DNA of 64,000 bases from Alteromonadaceae bacterium. Lineage in GTDB: Bacteria > Pseudomonadota > Gammaproteobacteria > Enterobacterales > Alteromonadaceae. Where the stretch lies: contig WKFJ01000037.1 of the NCBI GenBank assembly GCA_014872785.1, forward strand, positions 29,214-93,213, given 5' to 3'. Positions 44,119 to 53,696 of this stretch are shown piece after piece. Position 1 is the first letter of the stretch; each line of letters opens with the position of its first letter. Under the pieces are notes generated by a model. It was not told the DNA's origin, searched no databases, and saw nothing but the letters and a program-made list of their open reading frames with translations. The position numbers and the translations under genes were made by a program.

Positions 44119-45426
44119 ATGAAACAAAACGCAGCAACTACACCCGTTAATCACAATGCTACCTGTAACTATAATCGCAATATCGTTTGGGCAGTGAATG
44201 TGGGCGGCAACCAATATATCGGAACCGACAACATTTGTTATGAGTCCGATGAGTTAGCCGTGAGCAGCGCTTTTGGGCGTTCTGAGCACATCAAAGGTTC
44301 ACAGGATTCTGAGCTATATTACTCCTTCCGAGAAGGCGAGATGAGTCTTAGCAAGTCGTTGCCAAACGGTACTTATGCTGTGACGTTGAAGTTTGCTGAG
44401 CCGTACCAAATTGACATCGGCGAACGTGTGTTTGATGTATATATGCAAGATAAATTAGCCATTGGATCACTCGATGTGCGACTTGCTCGTGATGGGAATC
44501 CATTGTCATCTCTAGACCGCACGGCTTTTAATATTGAGGTTACTGATGGCGAGCTCAGCATTGATTTGAAAGGTAAGGTGGGCACGCCAGTGCTGCACGC
44601 TATCGTTGTGCGTGAACAAGACGCGAGCCTTGCAGATTGGGAGCTAATTTGGCAAGACGAGTTTGATTATCATGGCGCGCCAGATCCAAGCAAATGGTCA
44701 TTTGACGAGTGGCCTGCACGTAAAGTGAATGATGAAGATCAAACCTATACGAGTCGTGATAAAAACGCTCGTGTTGAAGATGGTCGTTTAATTATCGAAG
44801 CGCACAAAGAGCAATTTAATGGTGCTGAGTACACCAGTGCGCGCTTACATACCGCGGGCAAGATGGACTTGCATTATGGGCGTATCGATGTGCGTGCAAA
44901 ATTGCCTGCAGGACAGGGTACCTGGGCTGCCATATGGATGTTGCCTACTGACCCGTATAAGTACAGTACTAGTTGCCAGCCGGGAGAAGATTGGCAGGGC
45001 AGTGCTACCTGCGATGCATGGCCAAACTCCGGTGAAATCGACATCATGGAGCATGTTGGCTACGACATGAATATTGTGCATGGCACTGTGCACAACAAAG
45101 CTTATTACTGGCAAAACTGGGAACAACGTAAAGCCAGCATTGAAGGACAGGCTGTGGATCAAGACTTCAATGTGTATTCAGTTGAATGGACACCAGAATA
45201 CATCACCGTACTAATGAACAATGTGCCCTATTTTCACTATATAAATGAACACTCAGATTGGCGAGCCTGGCCGTTTGATCATCCCTATAACTTGATCATG
45301 AATTTAGCCATAGGCGGTGCATGGGGACGTGCCGGTGGACCGATTGATGACAGTATTTTCCCCGTGCGTATGGAAGTGGATTACGTGAGGATGTACAAAC
45401 CCGCAAATGATGGAAAAGGTGCGTAG
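44119..45426 (+). CDS. GH16 family beta-glucanase (laminarinase-like) with malectin-type module; signal peptide out of frame
   Basis: A 435-residue carbohydrate hydrolase. Residues 15-160 form a malectin/CBM57-like module (VWAVNVGGNQYIGTDNICYESD, TYAVTLKFAEPY, VRLARDG); residues 170-430 are GH16 with the catalytic GEIDIMEHVG (Glu nucleophile, Asp, Glu acid/base) and laminarinase-type KMDLHYGRIDVRAKLP. The enzyme should be exported, but no signal precedes the module in this frame. In the other frame just upstream (44050-44090) lies KLLLHIVLLSSCAS, a credible lipoprotein signal and lipobox. ATG 44119 with AGGA before it would give a cytoplasmic protein. A frameshift between 44085 and 44120 is the likely cause. 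Confidence 0.85.
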   Translation: MKQNAATTPVNHNATCNYNRNIVWAVNVGGNQYIGTDNICYESDELAVSSAFGRSEHIKGSQDSELYYSFREGEMSLSKSLPNGTYAVTLKFAEPYQIDIGERVFDVYMQDKLAIGSLDVRLARDGNPLSSLDRTAFNIEVTDGELSIDLKGKVGTPVLHAIVVREQDASLADWELIWQDEFDYHGAPDPSKWSFDEWPARKVNDEDQTYTSRDKNARVEDGRLIIEAHKEQFNGAEYTSARLHTAGKMDLHYGRIDVRAKLPAGQGTWAAIWMLPTDPYKYSTSCQPGEDWQGSATCDAWPNSGEIDIMEHVGYDMNIVHGTVHNKAYYWQNWEQRKASIEGQAVDQDFNVYSVEWTPEYITVLMNNVPYFHYINEHSDWRAWPFDHPYNLIMNLAIGGAWGRAGGPIDDSIFPVRMEVDYVRMYKPANDGKGA

Positions 45427-45450
45427 TGGTTGAACGCACCTTATTGCCTA

Positions 45451-46173
45451 CTACTCACCGGCCTGGCTAAAAGAAGTTATCAGACTGACTAACATTGTGC
45501 CGCTAGGAGACGGGTGCGATACCTTGACCATATAAGGAAGTTCGGTTCTTACCCAATAGGTCCAATTTGACTCAGGCTGATGCACTTTCCAGGCAGTTAG
45601 GTTCTCTCCCATCACGTTAACGATTTCAGTACCTAATACTGAAAACTTGATGGGGTTTACGGTTGCTGTGGCACCGCCAGAATAACCTAGAAGTTCAATC
45701 TCAGATTGAGTCGAAAAAGGCAATGCCATCGCCAGAACTCCCTGGAGACCGGTCTCTATTATACTTTTCGGGAGTTTATCGGTTTTGGTGCGCGCAGGTA
45801 CGGTAGGACTGGCAATGTATATCTGAGTGAGTTCATTATTGTCGAAATGCGAATAATAGACGCTACTCAACCTCTGCCCAAACCACTGATTAACGAACGA
45901 GGGTTGTGCTGTTTCACGAAGGGCTGCAACGGTTCTGATCAAATCTACTCCATTGTCGAGTGATTCGCGTTCGACCGTTCGCACTAACAAGGAATCTTGT
46001 ATTGAAACCTCATCAGTCCATTTTCCGGCTTTAGTGAGATCTTTATTTTCGTCTTGAGCAAAAAAATCAAATGTAGCGCGATAAGGAGAAATGCCATCGA
46101 GGCTGACGCTGTGTAGCGTCTGGCTACTTACCGAATACGAAAGAAAAATTAATCCAAGTACAAATTTTTTCAT
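45451..46173 (-). CDS. DUF3108-like secreted protein
   Basis: A 240-residue exported protein: signal peptide 1-18 (SYSVSSQ), then a beta-rich domain with YRATFDFFAQDENKDL, WTDEVSIQDSLLVRTVERESLD and TEIVNVMGENLTAWKVHQPESNWTYWVRTELPYMVKV, the last being the characteristic strand pattern of DUF3108/outer-membrane lipid-related proteins. Function unknown. It lies convergent with the GH16 gene and divergent from the AraC regulator gene. Confidence 0.7.
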   Translation of the reverse strand: MKKFVLGLIFLSYSVSSQTLHSVSLDGISPYRATFDFFAQDENKDLTKAGKWTDEVSIQDSLLVRTVERESLDNGVDLIRTVAALRETAQPSFVNQWFGQRLSSVYYSHFDNNELTQIYIASPTVPARTKTDKLPKSIIETGLQGVLAMALPFSTQSEIELLGYSGGATATVNPIKFSVLGTEIVNVMGENLTAWKVHQPESNWTYWVRTELPYMVKVSHPSPSGTMLVSLITSFSQAGE

Positions 46174-46287
46174 TATTGTCGCCTGTTATCAGTGGGTTTT
46201 TATCGAATGACTGTGTCTGTTGAGGCGTTTATGGTAGGTTTTTACCGATGCTAAAAATTGTAAAAATGCGACAAATAGTTATCGATT

Positions 46288-47118
46288 ATGAGTAATGCCG
46301 ACTATTGGGAAGTAGAACCGCTAAGAGAGCTGTCAGAGTGCGTGGATGTGTATTGGTTTTATCAACCTGATCTGCAAACTAAATTAACTGACATTTTGAT
46401 TCCTGAAGGGGTCATCGATATTGTGTTTAACTTTGGGGCTCCCTATTTTCGCAAGGCTGTTGGCAAAACTGAGGGTGAATGGGTGACGCATGATGTATTT
46501 ATTGGACAACGCACCAAATTGTATTCCATTGAATGGCCGATAAATACTCAACTCTTCGCCATTCGTCTGCGAGCTGGAGCCGCATTCGCATTACTGCAAC
46601 GACCTGTTAATGAAATCACCGATACAACCCTTCCGTTAGCTGAGACTCTACTAGCAAAGTTAGGCGAAACACTGAAAAACATTGAATTTGAAAACAGTCG
46701 GCAAGTAGTAAAGGTCACCAACGATTTTCTGATGAGCCTGGCAAATAGTCACCAAGCAACTGATGCAACTATAAATAAGGTGTTGCCTTACATTAAAAGG
46801 GCAAATGGTGATGTTGATGTTAATCAACTTAGCAATGAGCTTGGATTAACGCGAAGGACATTAGAACGCAAATTCGCGCAGCACATTGGTGTTGCTCCCA
46901 AGTTATATTGCCGTATTCAGCGTCTACACCACTTTTTGCGCCACTATCGTACCAATGCCGGACTGAGCCTAACTGGAGCGGCCAATGAGGCTCAATTTTA
47001 CGACCAGTCGCATTTTATCAAAGAATTCAAAGCCTTCACTGGCACTAGTCCCGCTAAATTTTTTGATTCGCCACCAGAGATTTATGAACCACTATTGATT
47101 TCCCTGATGGGAAGATAA
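46288..47118 (+). CDS. AraC-family transcriptional regulator
   Basis: A 276-residue regulator. The N-terminal half (LRELSECVDVYWFYQPD through QLFAIRLRAGAAFALLQ) is the DUF6597-type sensing domain. The C-terminal pair of helix-turn-helices is typical: VDVNQLSNELGLTRRTLERKFAQHIGVAPKLYCRIQRLHHFL and AANEAQFYDQSHFIKEFKAFTGTSPAKFF. It is next to, and divergent from, the DUF3108-like gene, which it may control. Confidence 0.88.
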   Translation: MSNADYWEVEPLRELSECVDVYWFYQPDLQTKLTDILIPEGVIDIVFNFGAPYFRKAVGKTEGEWVTHDVFIGQRTKLYSIEWPINTQLFAIRLRAGAAFALLQRPVNEITDTTLPLAETLLAKLGETLKNIEFENSRQVVKVTNDFLMSLANSHQATDATINKVLPYIKRANGDVDVNQLSNELGLTRRTLERKFAQHIGVAPKLYCRIQRLHHFLRHYRTNAGLSLTGAANEAQFYDQSHFIKEFKAFTGTSPAKFFDSPPEIYEPLLISLMGR

Positions 47119-47275
47119 CCTTATTTTAGGGTTTGCGATTAGCACATTTTATGGGGAGGCGTGTATTGTATCCCGTTGGCCTGATTTTAATCCCTTCCTG
47201 ACGTATTCGATTTGAAATGAAATGCCGCTCTTTTTATGTTTTTCAGGTTAACCCTTACATAGTTGCCTTAATACG

Positions 47276-49285
47276 ATGATAAAAACAAAGTGGCGTAAGC
47301 TCTCAGGCGCAATAATATTTGGTTCCGCAGTTGCGCTTAGTGGCTGCGGAGGTGGCAGTGGTTCATCAGCCACGCCTACAACACCGACTACTCCAACGAC
47401 ACCCACCGTGCCAGATCCGGTAACACTGACGCCGCAAAGAGAAGGACAATCTGTTGCGCGCATGTGGAATGAGTCGCTGCTCTACGCCATTCGTAATGAT
47501 TTTGCCAGACCTACTGTGCATGCGCGAAACTTGCACCATGTGTCCTCGGCCATGTACGACGCTTGGTCACTGTTTAACAACAATAATGCTTATCTGTTTG
47601 GTAGCAGTGTTGCAGGCTTTGAATGTGCCGCACAAGATTTTTCTGTACCGGAAGACGTGCTACCTCTGCAAGAAGAGGCTATTAGCTATGCTGCCTACAC
47701 CTTAATCAAATACCGTTTTCGCTTTTCGCCCGGCGTCGGTTTTATCTATGCCGATATCGACCGGTTAATGGAAGAGTTGGGGTACGACGCCAGTCTAGAG
47801 TCGACGGATTATTCAGATGGCTCTGCGGCTGCATTGGGTAACGCCATTGCCAACTGTTACATCGAGTATGGCTTGCAAGACGGCGCCAATGAATCGGGTT
47901 TCTATGAAAATCTTTATTATCAGCCGGTAAATCCACCGCTTGTGTTAGATAGCGAAACGGTAGGCAATGCCAACATAGTGGACGTGAATCGCTGGCAACC
48001 ATTGGTTATTGAAGGCTTTATCGATCAAGCAGGTAACCGTACGGAGGATGCGCCCGATTTCTTAAGCCCAGAGTGGGGTAATGTTACACCTTTTGCACTC
48101 ACCGACGACAACAAGACAACGTACACACGCGATGGCTTTGAATATCATGTCTATCACGATCCCGGCATACCACCACTTCTGGGAACTGATTCGAGTGCTG
48201 AATTCCAATGGGGTTTCGCATTGGTTTCTCTGTGGTCATCACATCTGACTGACAGTGATGAGGTTATGTGGGATATCTCTCCGAACAGTATTGGCAATAT
48301 TTCTGAATTCCCTGACTCGTTTGCTGATTATCCTGAGTTTTATCAAACGCTACCTGGTGGTGATGCCAGTGTCGGTTATGAAGTGAATCCAGTGACTCAG
48401 CAGCCGTACGCAGAGCAAATAGTGCCTCGTGGAGATTACACGCGAGTATTGGCAGAATTTTGGGCTGATGGGCCTGATTCTGAAACGCCACCCGGCCATT
48501 GGTACGTGATCATGAACACAGTCAATGACCATGAGTTATTGGAAAAGCGCTGGCGCGGTGAAGGCGAGGTATTGGATAACCTGCAATGGGATATTAAAAG
48601 CTATTTTGTGCTGGGGGGAACCATGCACGATGCCGCTATTGCAGCGTGGTCTAACAAGGGTTGGTACGATTACGTAAGGCCGGTATCAGCTATCAGAGCA
48701 ATGGCCGATTTAGGGCAAAGTAGTGAGCCTGAGTTAGCTTCTTATGATGCTAATGGTATTCCCTTGATCCCTGGCTACATTGAACTGATTGAGTCTGGTG
48801 ATCCACTTGCCGGCGATGCCGATGAACATGTAGGTAAAGTTAAGTTATATGCTTGGAAGGGACCTGATTACATCGACGACCCCACTCAAGATAAAGCGGG
48901 CGTTGACTGGATACGCGCAGAAAATTGGTGGCCTTATCAGCGTCCAACCTTTGTTACCCCGCCGTTTGCAGGTTATGTCTCTGGGCATTCAACCTACTCA
49001 CGCGCGGCGGCGGAGCTACTCACTACTATTACTGGATCTGCTTATTTCCCCGGTGGTATGAGTGGCTTTGAGGTGCCCGCGAATGATTTCTTAGTGTTCG
49101 AACGCGGTCCGAGTATGCCCCTCACCTTACAGTGGGCTACCTACAGAGACGCGGCTGACCAGTGTAGTTTATCTCGAATTTGGGGAGGCATTCACCCACC
49201 TGCGGATGACCTACCTGGCAGAAAAATTGGCGAACAGGTTGGCGCGCAAAGTGTTGTATTCGCAGAAAGCTTTTTCAGTGAATAA
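47276..49285 (+). CDS. vanadium-dependent haloperoxidase-like (PAP2 superfamily) lipoprotein
   Basis: A 669-residue predicted lipoprotein: lipobox ALSGC (Cys24) followed by a Gly/Ser and Thr-Pro-rich linker with a TTP repeat. The body is a PAP2/vanadium haloperoxidase fold: WYDYVRPVSAIRAM supplies Arg, PFAGYVSGHSTYSRAAAEL is the PSGHS-like nucleophile/vanadate loop, and LSRIWGGIHPPADD gives Arg and the catalytic His. Such secreted proteins may oxidise halides or act as phosphatases; which one cannot be told. It is convergent with a CRTAC1-like lipoprotein gene, with which such genes often co-occur. Confidence 0.82.
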   Translation: MIKTKWRKLSGAIIFGSAVALSGCGGGSGSSATPTTPTTPTTPTVPDPVTLTPQREGQSVARMWNESLLYAIRNDFARPTVHARNLHHVSSAMYDAWSLFNNNNAYLFGSSVAGFECAAQDFSVPEDVLPLQEEAISYAAYTLIKYRFRFSPGVGFIYADIDRLMEELGYDASLESTDYSDGSAAALGNAIANCYIEYGLQDGANESGFYENLYYQPVNPPLVLDSETVGNANIVDVNRWQPLVIEGFIDQAGNRTEDAPDFLSPEWGNVTPFALTDDNKTTYTRDGFEYHVYHDPGIPPLLGTDSSAEFQWGFALVSLWSSHLTDSDEVMWDISPNSIGNISEFPDSFADYPEFYQTLPGGDASVGYEVNPVTQQPYAEQIVPRGDYTRVLAEFWADGPDSETPPGHWYVIMNTVNDHELLEKRWRGEGEVLDNLQWDIKSYFVLGGTMHDAAIAAWSNKGWYDYVRPVSAIRAMADLGQSSEPELASYDANGIPLIPGYIELIESGDPLAGDADEHVGKVKLYAWKGPDYIDDPTQDKAGVDWIRAENWWPYQRPTFVTPPFAGYVSGHSTYSRAAAELLTTITGSAYFPGGMSGFEVPANDFLVFERGPSMPLTLQWATYRDAADQCSLSRIWGGIHPPADDLPGRKIGEQVGAQSVVFAESFFSE

Positions 49286-49303
49286 ACGCACGCACGTTTA
49301 AAG

Positions 49304-49330
49304 TGATTTGGCCGTTAATCGGCCAAATCA
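49304..49330. terminator. hairpin between two convergent lipoprotein genes
   Basis: TGATTTGGCCG and CGGCCAAATCA form an 11-bp stem with a 5-base loop; it overlaps the last codons of the CRTAC1-like gene and lies 19 bases past the haloperoxidase stop. No strong T-run; likely bidirectional. Confidence 0.6.
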
Positions 49331-51105
49331 GGGTGATCAATTTGAATAAACTGGTTAGCTTCTACACCAGTTATTACCGTTTCTTGTGCGGCTAACCCAG
49401 GCCATACAATGCGTATTTCATCTATTTCAGTGGCACTATCTAAGCCAAAATGCGCCTCAATCGGATTTTGTGATACGTAGTGGTTACCTAGTTGTAACTC
49501 TTTAAACATACTGAGCTCGCCGGCAGTCACATAGATCTTGGCGCCTACGGCACTTGGATTCAAAGGCAATCCGTTTAATTTGATATTGATAAAGCCTTTA
49601 CCCTCTGCCGCAGAGTCATTGCGATACAAGGTGGGAGATTCACCACTATTTGCAATCAGAAAATCAATATCGCCATCTCTATCGTAATCGTAACAAGCTA
49701 AACCGCGACCCATGTAAGTATGATCAATTCCCATGGCTTCTGACTCTTCACTGAAAGTGCCGTCTTTTTGGTTGATATAGAGCCTTGCTGGCGTTGAAAT
49801 AAACTGGGTAAAGTTACCGCTTTGAGCTTGTTCTTCTGTCCAACCATTGTAGCCGTTAACCACTAGTAGGTCGTCGTAGCCATCGTTGTTTACATCAGCA
49901 AAACAGGTACCCCATGCCCAGTAACCCTGCCTAACATCAGCATAGTCGGTCATATTAAGAAAGTTACCGTCACCGTCGTTTTGATAAAGTCGATTGCCAT
50001 CAAATAAGCCAATTGTTAGGAACTCTTCGCGGGTATCTCCAATAGCAGAAACAAACCAATCTAAATCGCCGTCATTGTCATAATCAGCCACTGTCGCACC
50101 CATGCCAGCGCGGTCATTGATTACAACAGGTAAGGTCTGGTCGACGAAGTTGTTGTCGCCGTTGTTCATTAGTACTTGGCTGGTACTCCAGTCAGCGGCT
50201 AGCAGTAAATCGGGCAGTTGGTCTTTATTGATATCCGCAAAGATTGGAGTAAACGAAAACTGGTCTGCGAATGCCTCAGTATCGTTGGCATCAAAATCTT
50301 CCAATTCCACCATATCACTGATATCCGCAAAGCTATTTGCACCGGTATTTTGAAACAGGAATTCCCAACGACTTTGTTCGTTTTCTGGATCCCAATGGGC
50401 GAAGAAGATATCTAAATCTTCATCGCCATCAATATCGCCTGCCGCGACTGAATAGGCAGCCTTGGATAAAGAAAGATCCACGCTTTCGCTAATCTCAGAA
50501 AACTGGCCATCGCCATTGTTTTTATATACTTGAATCCAAGGTTCAGCTTCTTGCAGGCTGAGCAGATCACTTAAACCATCGCGGTCTACGTCAATAAATG
50601 CTGTCGAGTGATCGGTTGCACTAATAGCGATGCCAGCTGATTCAGTGACGTCTGAAAAATTATCGCCGCTACCTAGCGTAAATAGTTTGCCGTTGGTGTT
50701 CCGACCATGAGTAACGTACACATCCAGCATACCGTCGGCATTAATATCGTGAACGGCGATACCGCCGGCTACACGTGCAGGAATACCATCTTCGCTAGAT
50801 GTTGCTACTTCATAGCACAGACCTGCCGCCATAGATACATTGCTAAACGCCAAACCCGTGTTACTTGTGCTGTCGTCACATCCCCCTACACTTAAGGTGT
50901 TTGCTTCAGCACGCATAGGCATCACAGTATAAGGCAGTGGTGCCGGGGCAGGTGTTGTTGGTGTTACCGGTGTAGTTGGGGTTGGTGCCGGAGTAACCGG
51001 AGCGGATGCAGTGCCACCACCACCGCCACCACAGGCCGCCAATAAACAAGCTGAGACAGCTAAGGCCAATGGTTTATATCGATTCAAATATGTAGGTTTG
51101 AACAA
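49315..51105 (-). CDS. CRTAC1/ASPIC-UnbV family FG-GAP repeat lipoprotein
   Basis: A 596-residue predicted outer-surface lipoprotein. The TTG at 51105 is the start: AAGGAGA lies just upstream and it gives a lipoprotein signal (LAVSACLLAAC) ending in a GGGGGG stretch. A Pro/Thr-rich linker follows, then about seven FG-GAP/VCBS blades with calcium loops such as DVDRDGLSDLL, DIDGDEDLDIFF, DYDNDGDLDWF and DYDRDGDIDFL. The end is an ASPIC/UnbV domain (VGAKIYVTAGELSMFKELQLGNHYVS...). The function of such propeller proteins is adhesion or unknown; it pairs with the convergent haloperoxidase-like gene. Confidence 0.88.
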   Translation of the reverse strand: MFKPTYLNRYKPLALAVSACLLAACGGGGGGTASAPVTPAPTPTTPVTPTTPAPAPLPYTVMPMRAEANTLSVGGCDDSTSNTGLAFSNVSMAAGLCYEVATSSEDGIPARVAGGIAVHDINADGMLDVYVTHGRNTNGKLFTLGSGDNFSDVTESAGIAISATDHSTAFIDVDRDGLSDLLSLQEAEPWIQVYKNNGDGQFSEISESVDLSLSKAAYSVAAGDIDGDEDLDIFFAHWDPENEQSRWEFLFQNTGANSFADISDMVELEDFDANDTEAFADQFSFTPIFADINKDQLPDLLLAADWSTSQVLMNNGDNNFVDQTLPVVINDRAGMGATVADYDNDGDLDWFVSAIGDTREEFLTIGLFDGNRLYQNDGDGNFLNMTDYADVRQGYWAWGTCFADVNNDGYDDLLVVNGYNGWTEEQAQSGNFTQFISTPARLYINQKDGTFSEESEAMGIDHTYMGRGLACYDYDRDGDIDFLIANSGESPTLYRNDSAAEGKGFINIKLNGLPLNPSAVGAKIYVTAGELSMFKELQLGNHYVSQNPIEAHFGLDSATEIDEIRIVWPGLAAQETVITGVEANQFIQIDHPDLAD

Positions 51106-51399
51106 GAGGGAGTCTCCTTCACTGCTAAATGCACGTTCTATTTTTATACTTTTTGGGTCAATAAAATTACCCTGGTGTGCAGGTGCTGTATAAAACAGTA
51201 TCAAAAGTAGCGTTTTTAGCGTTCAAAATTGCGCCAAGTTGGGCTTTGCAGCCGCTTAATGGGAGTGTATGAGTATTTTTATGGACGGAATGTTGTTATC
51301 GGATAGCGAGCGGTATTTGGTCGGAAATTCTGGTAGTTCTATCTTCTTCAACATCGATATAGCTTTTATGCAAGATAAAAGATTCCTATCCTAGAAGAG

Positions 51400-52623
51400 A
51401 TGTTATTGCTGGGTGTGGCTATGCTGTCAATCAAACGAATTTTAGTAGCTATTTGTGTCTTGTTGCCTTGTGTTGCAATGGCAGATGAATCTTCGATTCA
51501 CGACCCTAGAATTGTTGCTTTTGAACGTGCACTAATCGATTTGTACAAGCGAAGCGATAACGATCCTAAGCGCTGGGGCATTGAGCAAAGGATGGCGCAC
51601 TATAATATTCCTGGCATGGCGCTCGCTATTATTGAGAATAATCAAGTGATTTGGGCTGCGGGTTATGGCAATCGCATGGCAAAAAGCGCCACCCCAGTTG
51701 ATACAAGTACCTTGTTCTCGGTTGGCTCTGTGAGCAAGATGGTCAATGCAGCGTTGATATTGAAACTGGTTGAGGAGGGTACACTTGCATTAAATCGCGA
51801 CGTAAACCGCTATTTAACTTCATGGCAGATACCTCCAAGTCGGCACACTCGAAAGAACAAGGTTACGCTGAGTCAGATCCTCTCTCATACCGCAGGCTTT
51901 AACGTTCACGGCTTTGCCGATTTTATGCCAGGACAGGAACTGCCAAGTATCATTGATACGCTCAATGGTGATTATCCAGCGCGGCACGGGCGAGTGAGAG
52001 TAGTGTTCACTCCCGGCAGCGAGATGGATTATTCAGGTGGTGGCATTCAAGTGAGCCAGTTGATTGCCACAGATATGAAAAAACAAACTTACGAACAGTT
52101 AGCCCAGTCTTACGTGTTTCAGCCTTTGGGCATGTCTCGTAGTACCTTTCAAAACCCTTTGCCTGCGACCATGGGGAACATTGCTAATGCCCATGATGAT
52201 GATGGTGAGCCAAGCGCTAAACCACGAGGTTGGGAAGCCATGCCCGAAATGGCGGCGTCTGGATTATGGACCACCGCAGACGATCTAGCTAAGTTTGTTA
52301 TTGCGTTACTCGATACTTACCAAGCGAAGTCTGACTACTATTCTCAAGCAACTATCCAACAGATGATGCGACGACAGCCCAATAGTTGGTACGGCCTTGG
52401 CCCAAGACTCAATGGTAGCGGTGAATCACTGGTATTTCATCACGGTGGCGCAAATCAAAGTTATCGGGCTTGGATTGAAGGGCACTTAAATACTGGCAAT
52501 GGTATCGTTATTCTAACCAATGGTACTAATGGACATTTACTAAATCGAGAACTCAGAAACGCGGCCGAAGACATATTTGGTTGGGCGGTTAATGCTAAAT
52601 CTGGACTTGCTGAACCGGATTAA
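51400..52623 (+). CDS. beta-lactamase-fold serine hydrolase
   Basis: A 407-residue exported protein with a signal peptide (ending VAMA-DESS), Ser110-V-S-Lys113 in LFSVGSVSKMVN, YSGGGIQVSQL in place of YSN, and HHGGANQSYR as the third motif. It is a class C beta-lactamase/esterase-like protein. The start may be ATG 51400 or ATG 51421. It is the third such hydrolase in the window and not particularly similar to the other two. Confidence 0.86.
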   Translation: MLLLGVAMLSIKRILVAICVLLPCVAMADESSIHDPRIVAFERALIDLYKRSDNDPKRWGIEQRMAHYNIPGMALAIIENNQVIWAAGYGNRMAKSATPVDTSTLFSVGSVSKMVNAALILKLVEEGTLALNRDVNRYLTSWQIPPSRHTRKNKVTLSQILSHTAGFNVHGFADFMPGQELPSIIDTLNGDYPARHGRVRVVFTPGSEMDYSGGGIQVSQLIATDMKKQTYEQLAQSYVFQPLGMSRSTFQNPLPATMGNIANAHDDDGEPSAKPRGWEAMPEMAASGLWTTADDLAKFVIALLDTYQAKSDYYSQATIQQMMRRQPNSWYGLGPRLNGSGESLVFHHGGANQSYRAWIEGHLNTGNGIVILTNGTNGHLLNRELRNAAEDIFGWAVNAKSGLAEPD

Positions 52624-52889
52624 TAGTGTGATATATAAGAATATCACTAACTTTCCCATTGAGTTTTCATCGTCACGTGAAAATTATTGAATCGACTATA
52701 GATTTCTACTTTCTAGAGGGGGGCGTCTTCCTGTAATATTTCAGTTTCTCGAAGTGAAATGTAACTTACTGTATTTAAAAAGAAAAATTGTTGATACAGT
52801 TTGGTACAAGTTGACAACGACGAATACAGTATCCTTTCTGCACATCGCTTACATTAATTCACGTCAATCATATACAGAGGAACTAGACA

Positions 52890-53696
52890 GTGAAGTTAAC
52901 TAGGAAATCGTGGGCGTTCGCCTTAGGCTTGATGAGTATCGCCTCATTTACAAAAGCAGAGAACATCGGTGAAGCCATTGGGAAAGAGCAGGAGCAAGAA
53001 AGCGGAAACTATTTCGAAATAGGTATTAGTGCAGGTATGTTCGAAAGCAGAATTGATGGTGACACTAAAGAGTTTCATCATTTCTCCTGGCAAGGTCGTT
53101 ATGAGTACAACGGTTTATTCGTAGAAAAGAATAACGACAGTGTCGGCGTACCAGGTTTCGCTATTGGTTATGAGCTGTGGGAAAATCGCGATTGGGCAGT
53201 AGATATTGTCGCCATTCCCCTAAATGGGCTAGATATTGATAACTTTGACCGACTGAAAGGGTCGTCATTGCAGAATCGCAATGCGGTAAGTCTGACAGGA
53301 ATGAGAGCCACCCGATTCTTTGACGACTTTATCTTGCAAGCTCATGTGTTGCCACTCGGTAAAGGGGCGTTTGCATCCTTTGCTGCCGGCAAACTCTGGC
53401 AAGTTGATAATTGGAGCTTGTCAGCTTTTGGTGCGCTTAGCTATGCTTCCGAAAAACTCAATGATCAGCTCTGGAGTGTCGCTGAACAAGAGGCGAGCGA
53501 AACATTTCCGCAGTTTGATGCGAGCAATAGCGTTAACGCCTCTTTGGTGCTTAGAGCGGAATATCCATTGTCGGAAAATTGGGTGTTTCAAGCTGAGACC
53601 TTCGCAGGCAAGATTTCAAGTGGTATCGGGGATAGTCCAATATTCGAAAAGGACACTATTGCCGGTTTCAATTTGGAATTAAAATATGTGTTCTAA
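52890..53696 (+). CDS. MipA/OmpV-family outer-membrane protein
   Basis: A 268-residue outer-membrane beta-barrel: signal peptide 1-23 (ASFTKA), alternating hydrophobic strands and an aromatic C-terminus ending FNLELKYVF, as needed for assembly by BAM. MipA/OmpV proteins are porin- or scaffold-like. Start GTG 52890 with AGAGGA before it. It is the first of four genes that form a cluster with DUF3019 and a two-component system; the next gene overlaps its end by 11 bases. Confidence 0.86.
   Translation: MKLTRKSWAFALGLMSIASFTKAENIGEAIGKEQEQESGNYFEIGISAGMFESRIDGDTKEFHHFSWQGRYEYNGLFVEKNNDSVGVPGFAIGYELWENRDWAVDIVAIPLNGLDIDNFDRLKGSSLQNRNAVSLTGMRATRFFDDFILQAHVLPLGKGAFASFAAGKLWQVDNWSLSAFGALSYASEKLNDQLWSVAEQEASETFPQFDASNSVNASLVLRAEYPLSENWVFQAETFAGKISSGIGDSPIFEKDTIAGFNLELKYVF

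Noticed and set aside
43929..44150. The 73-codon frame before GH16 as an independent gene
   Set aside because: It overlaps GH16, has no proper start and only its lipobox part is meaningful.
47370..47410. Thr-Pro coding repeat in the haloperoxidase-like gene as a DNA repeat element
   Set aside because: It is a short low-complexity linker after a lipobox, common in such proteins.
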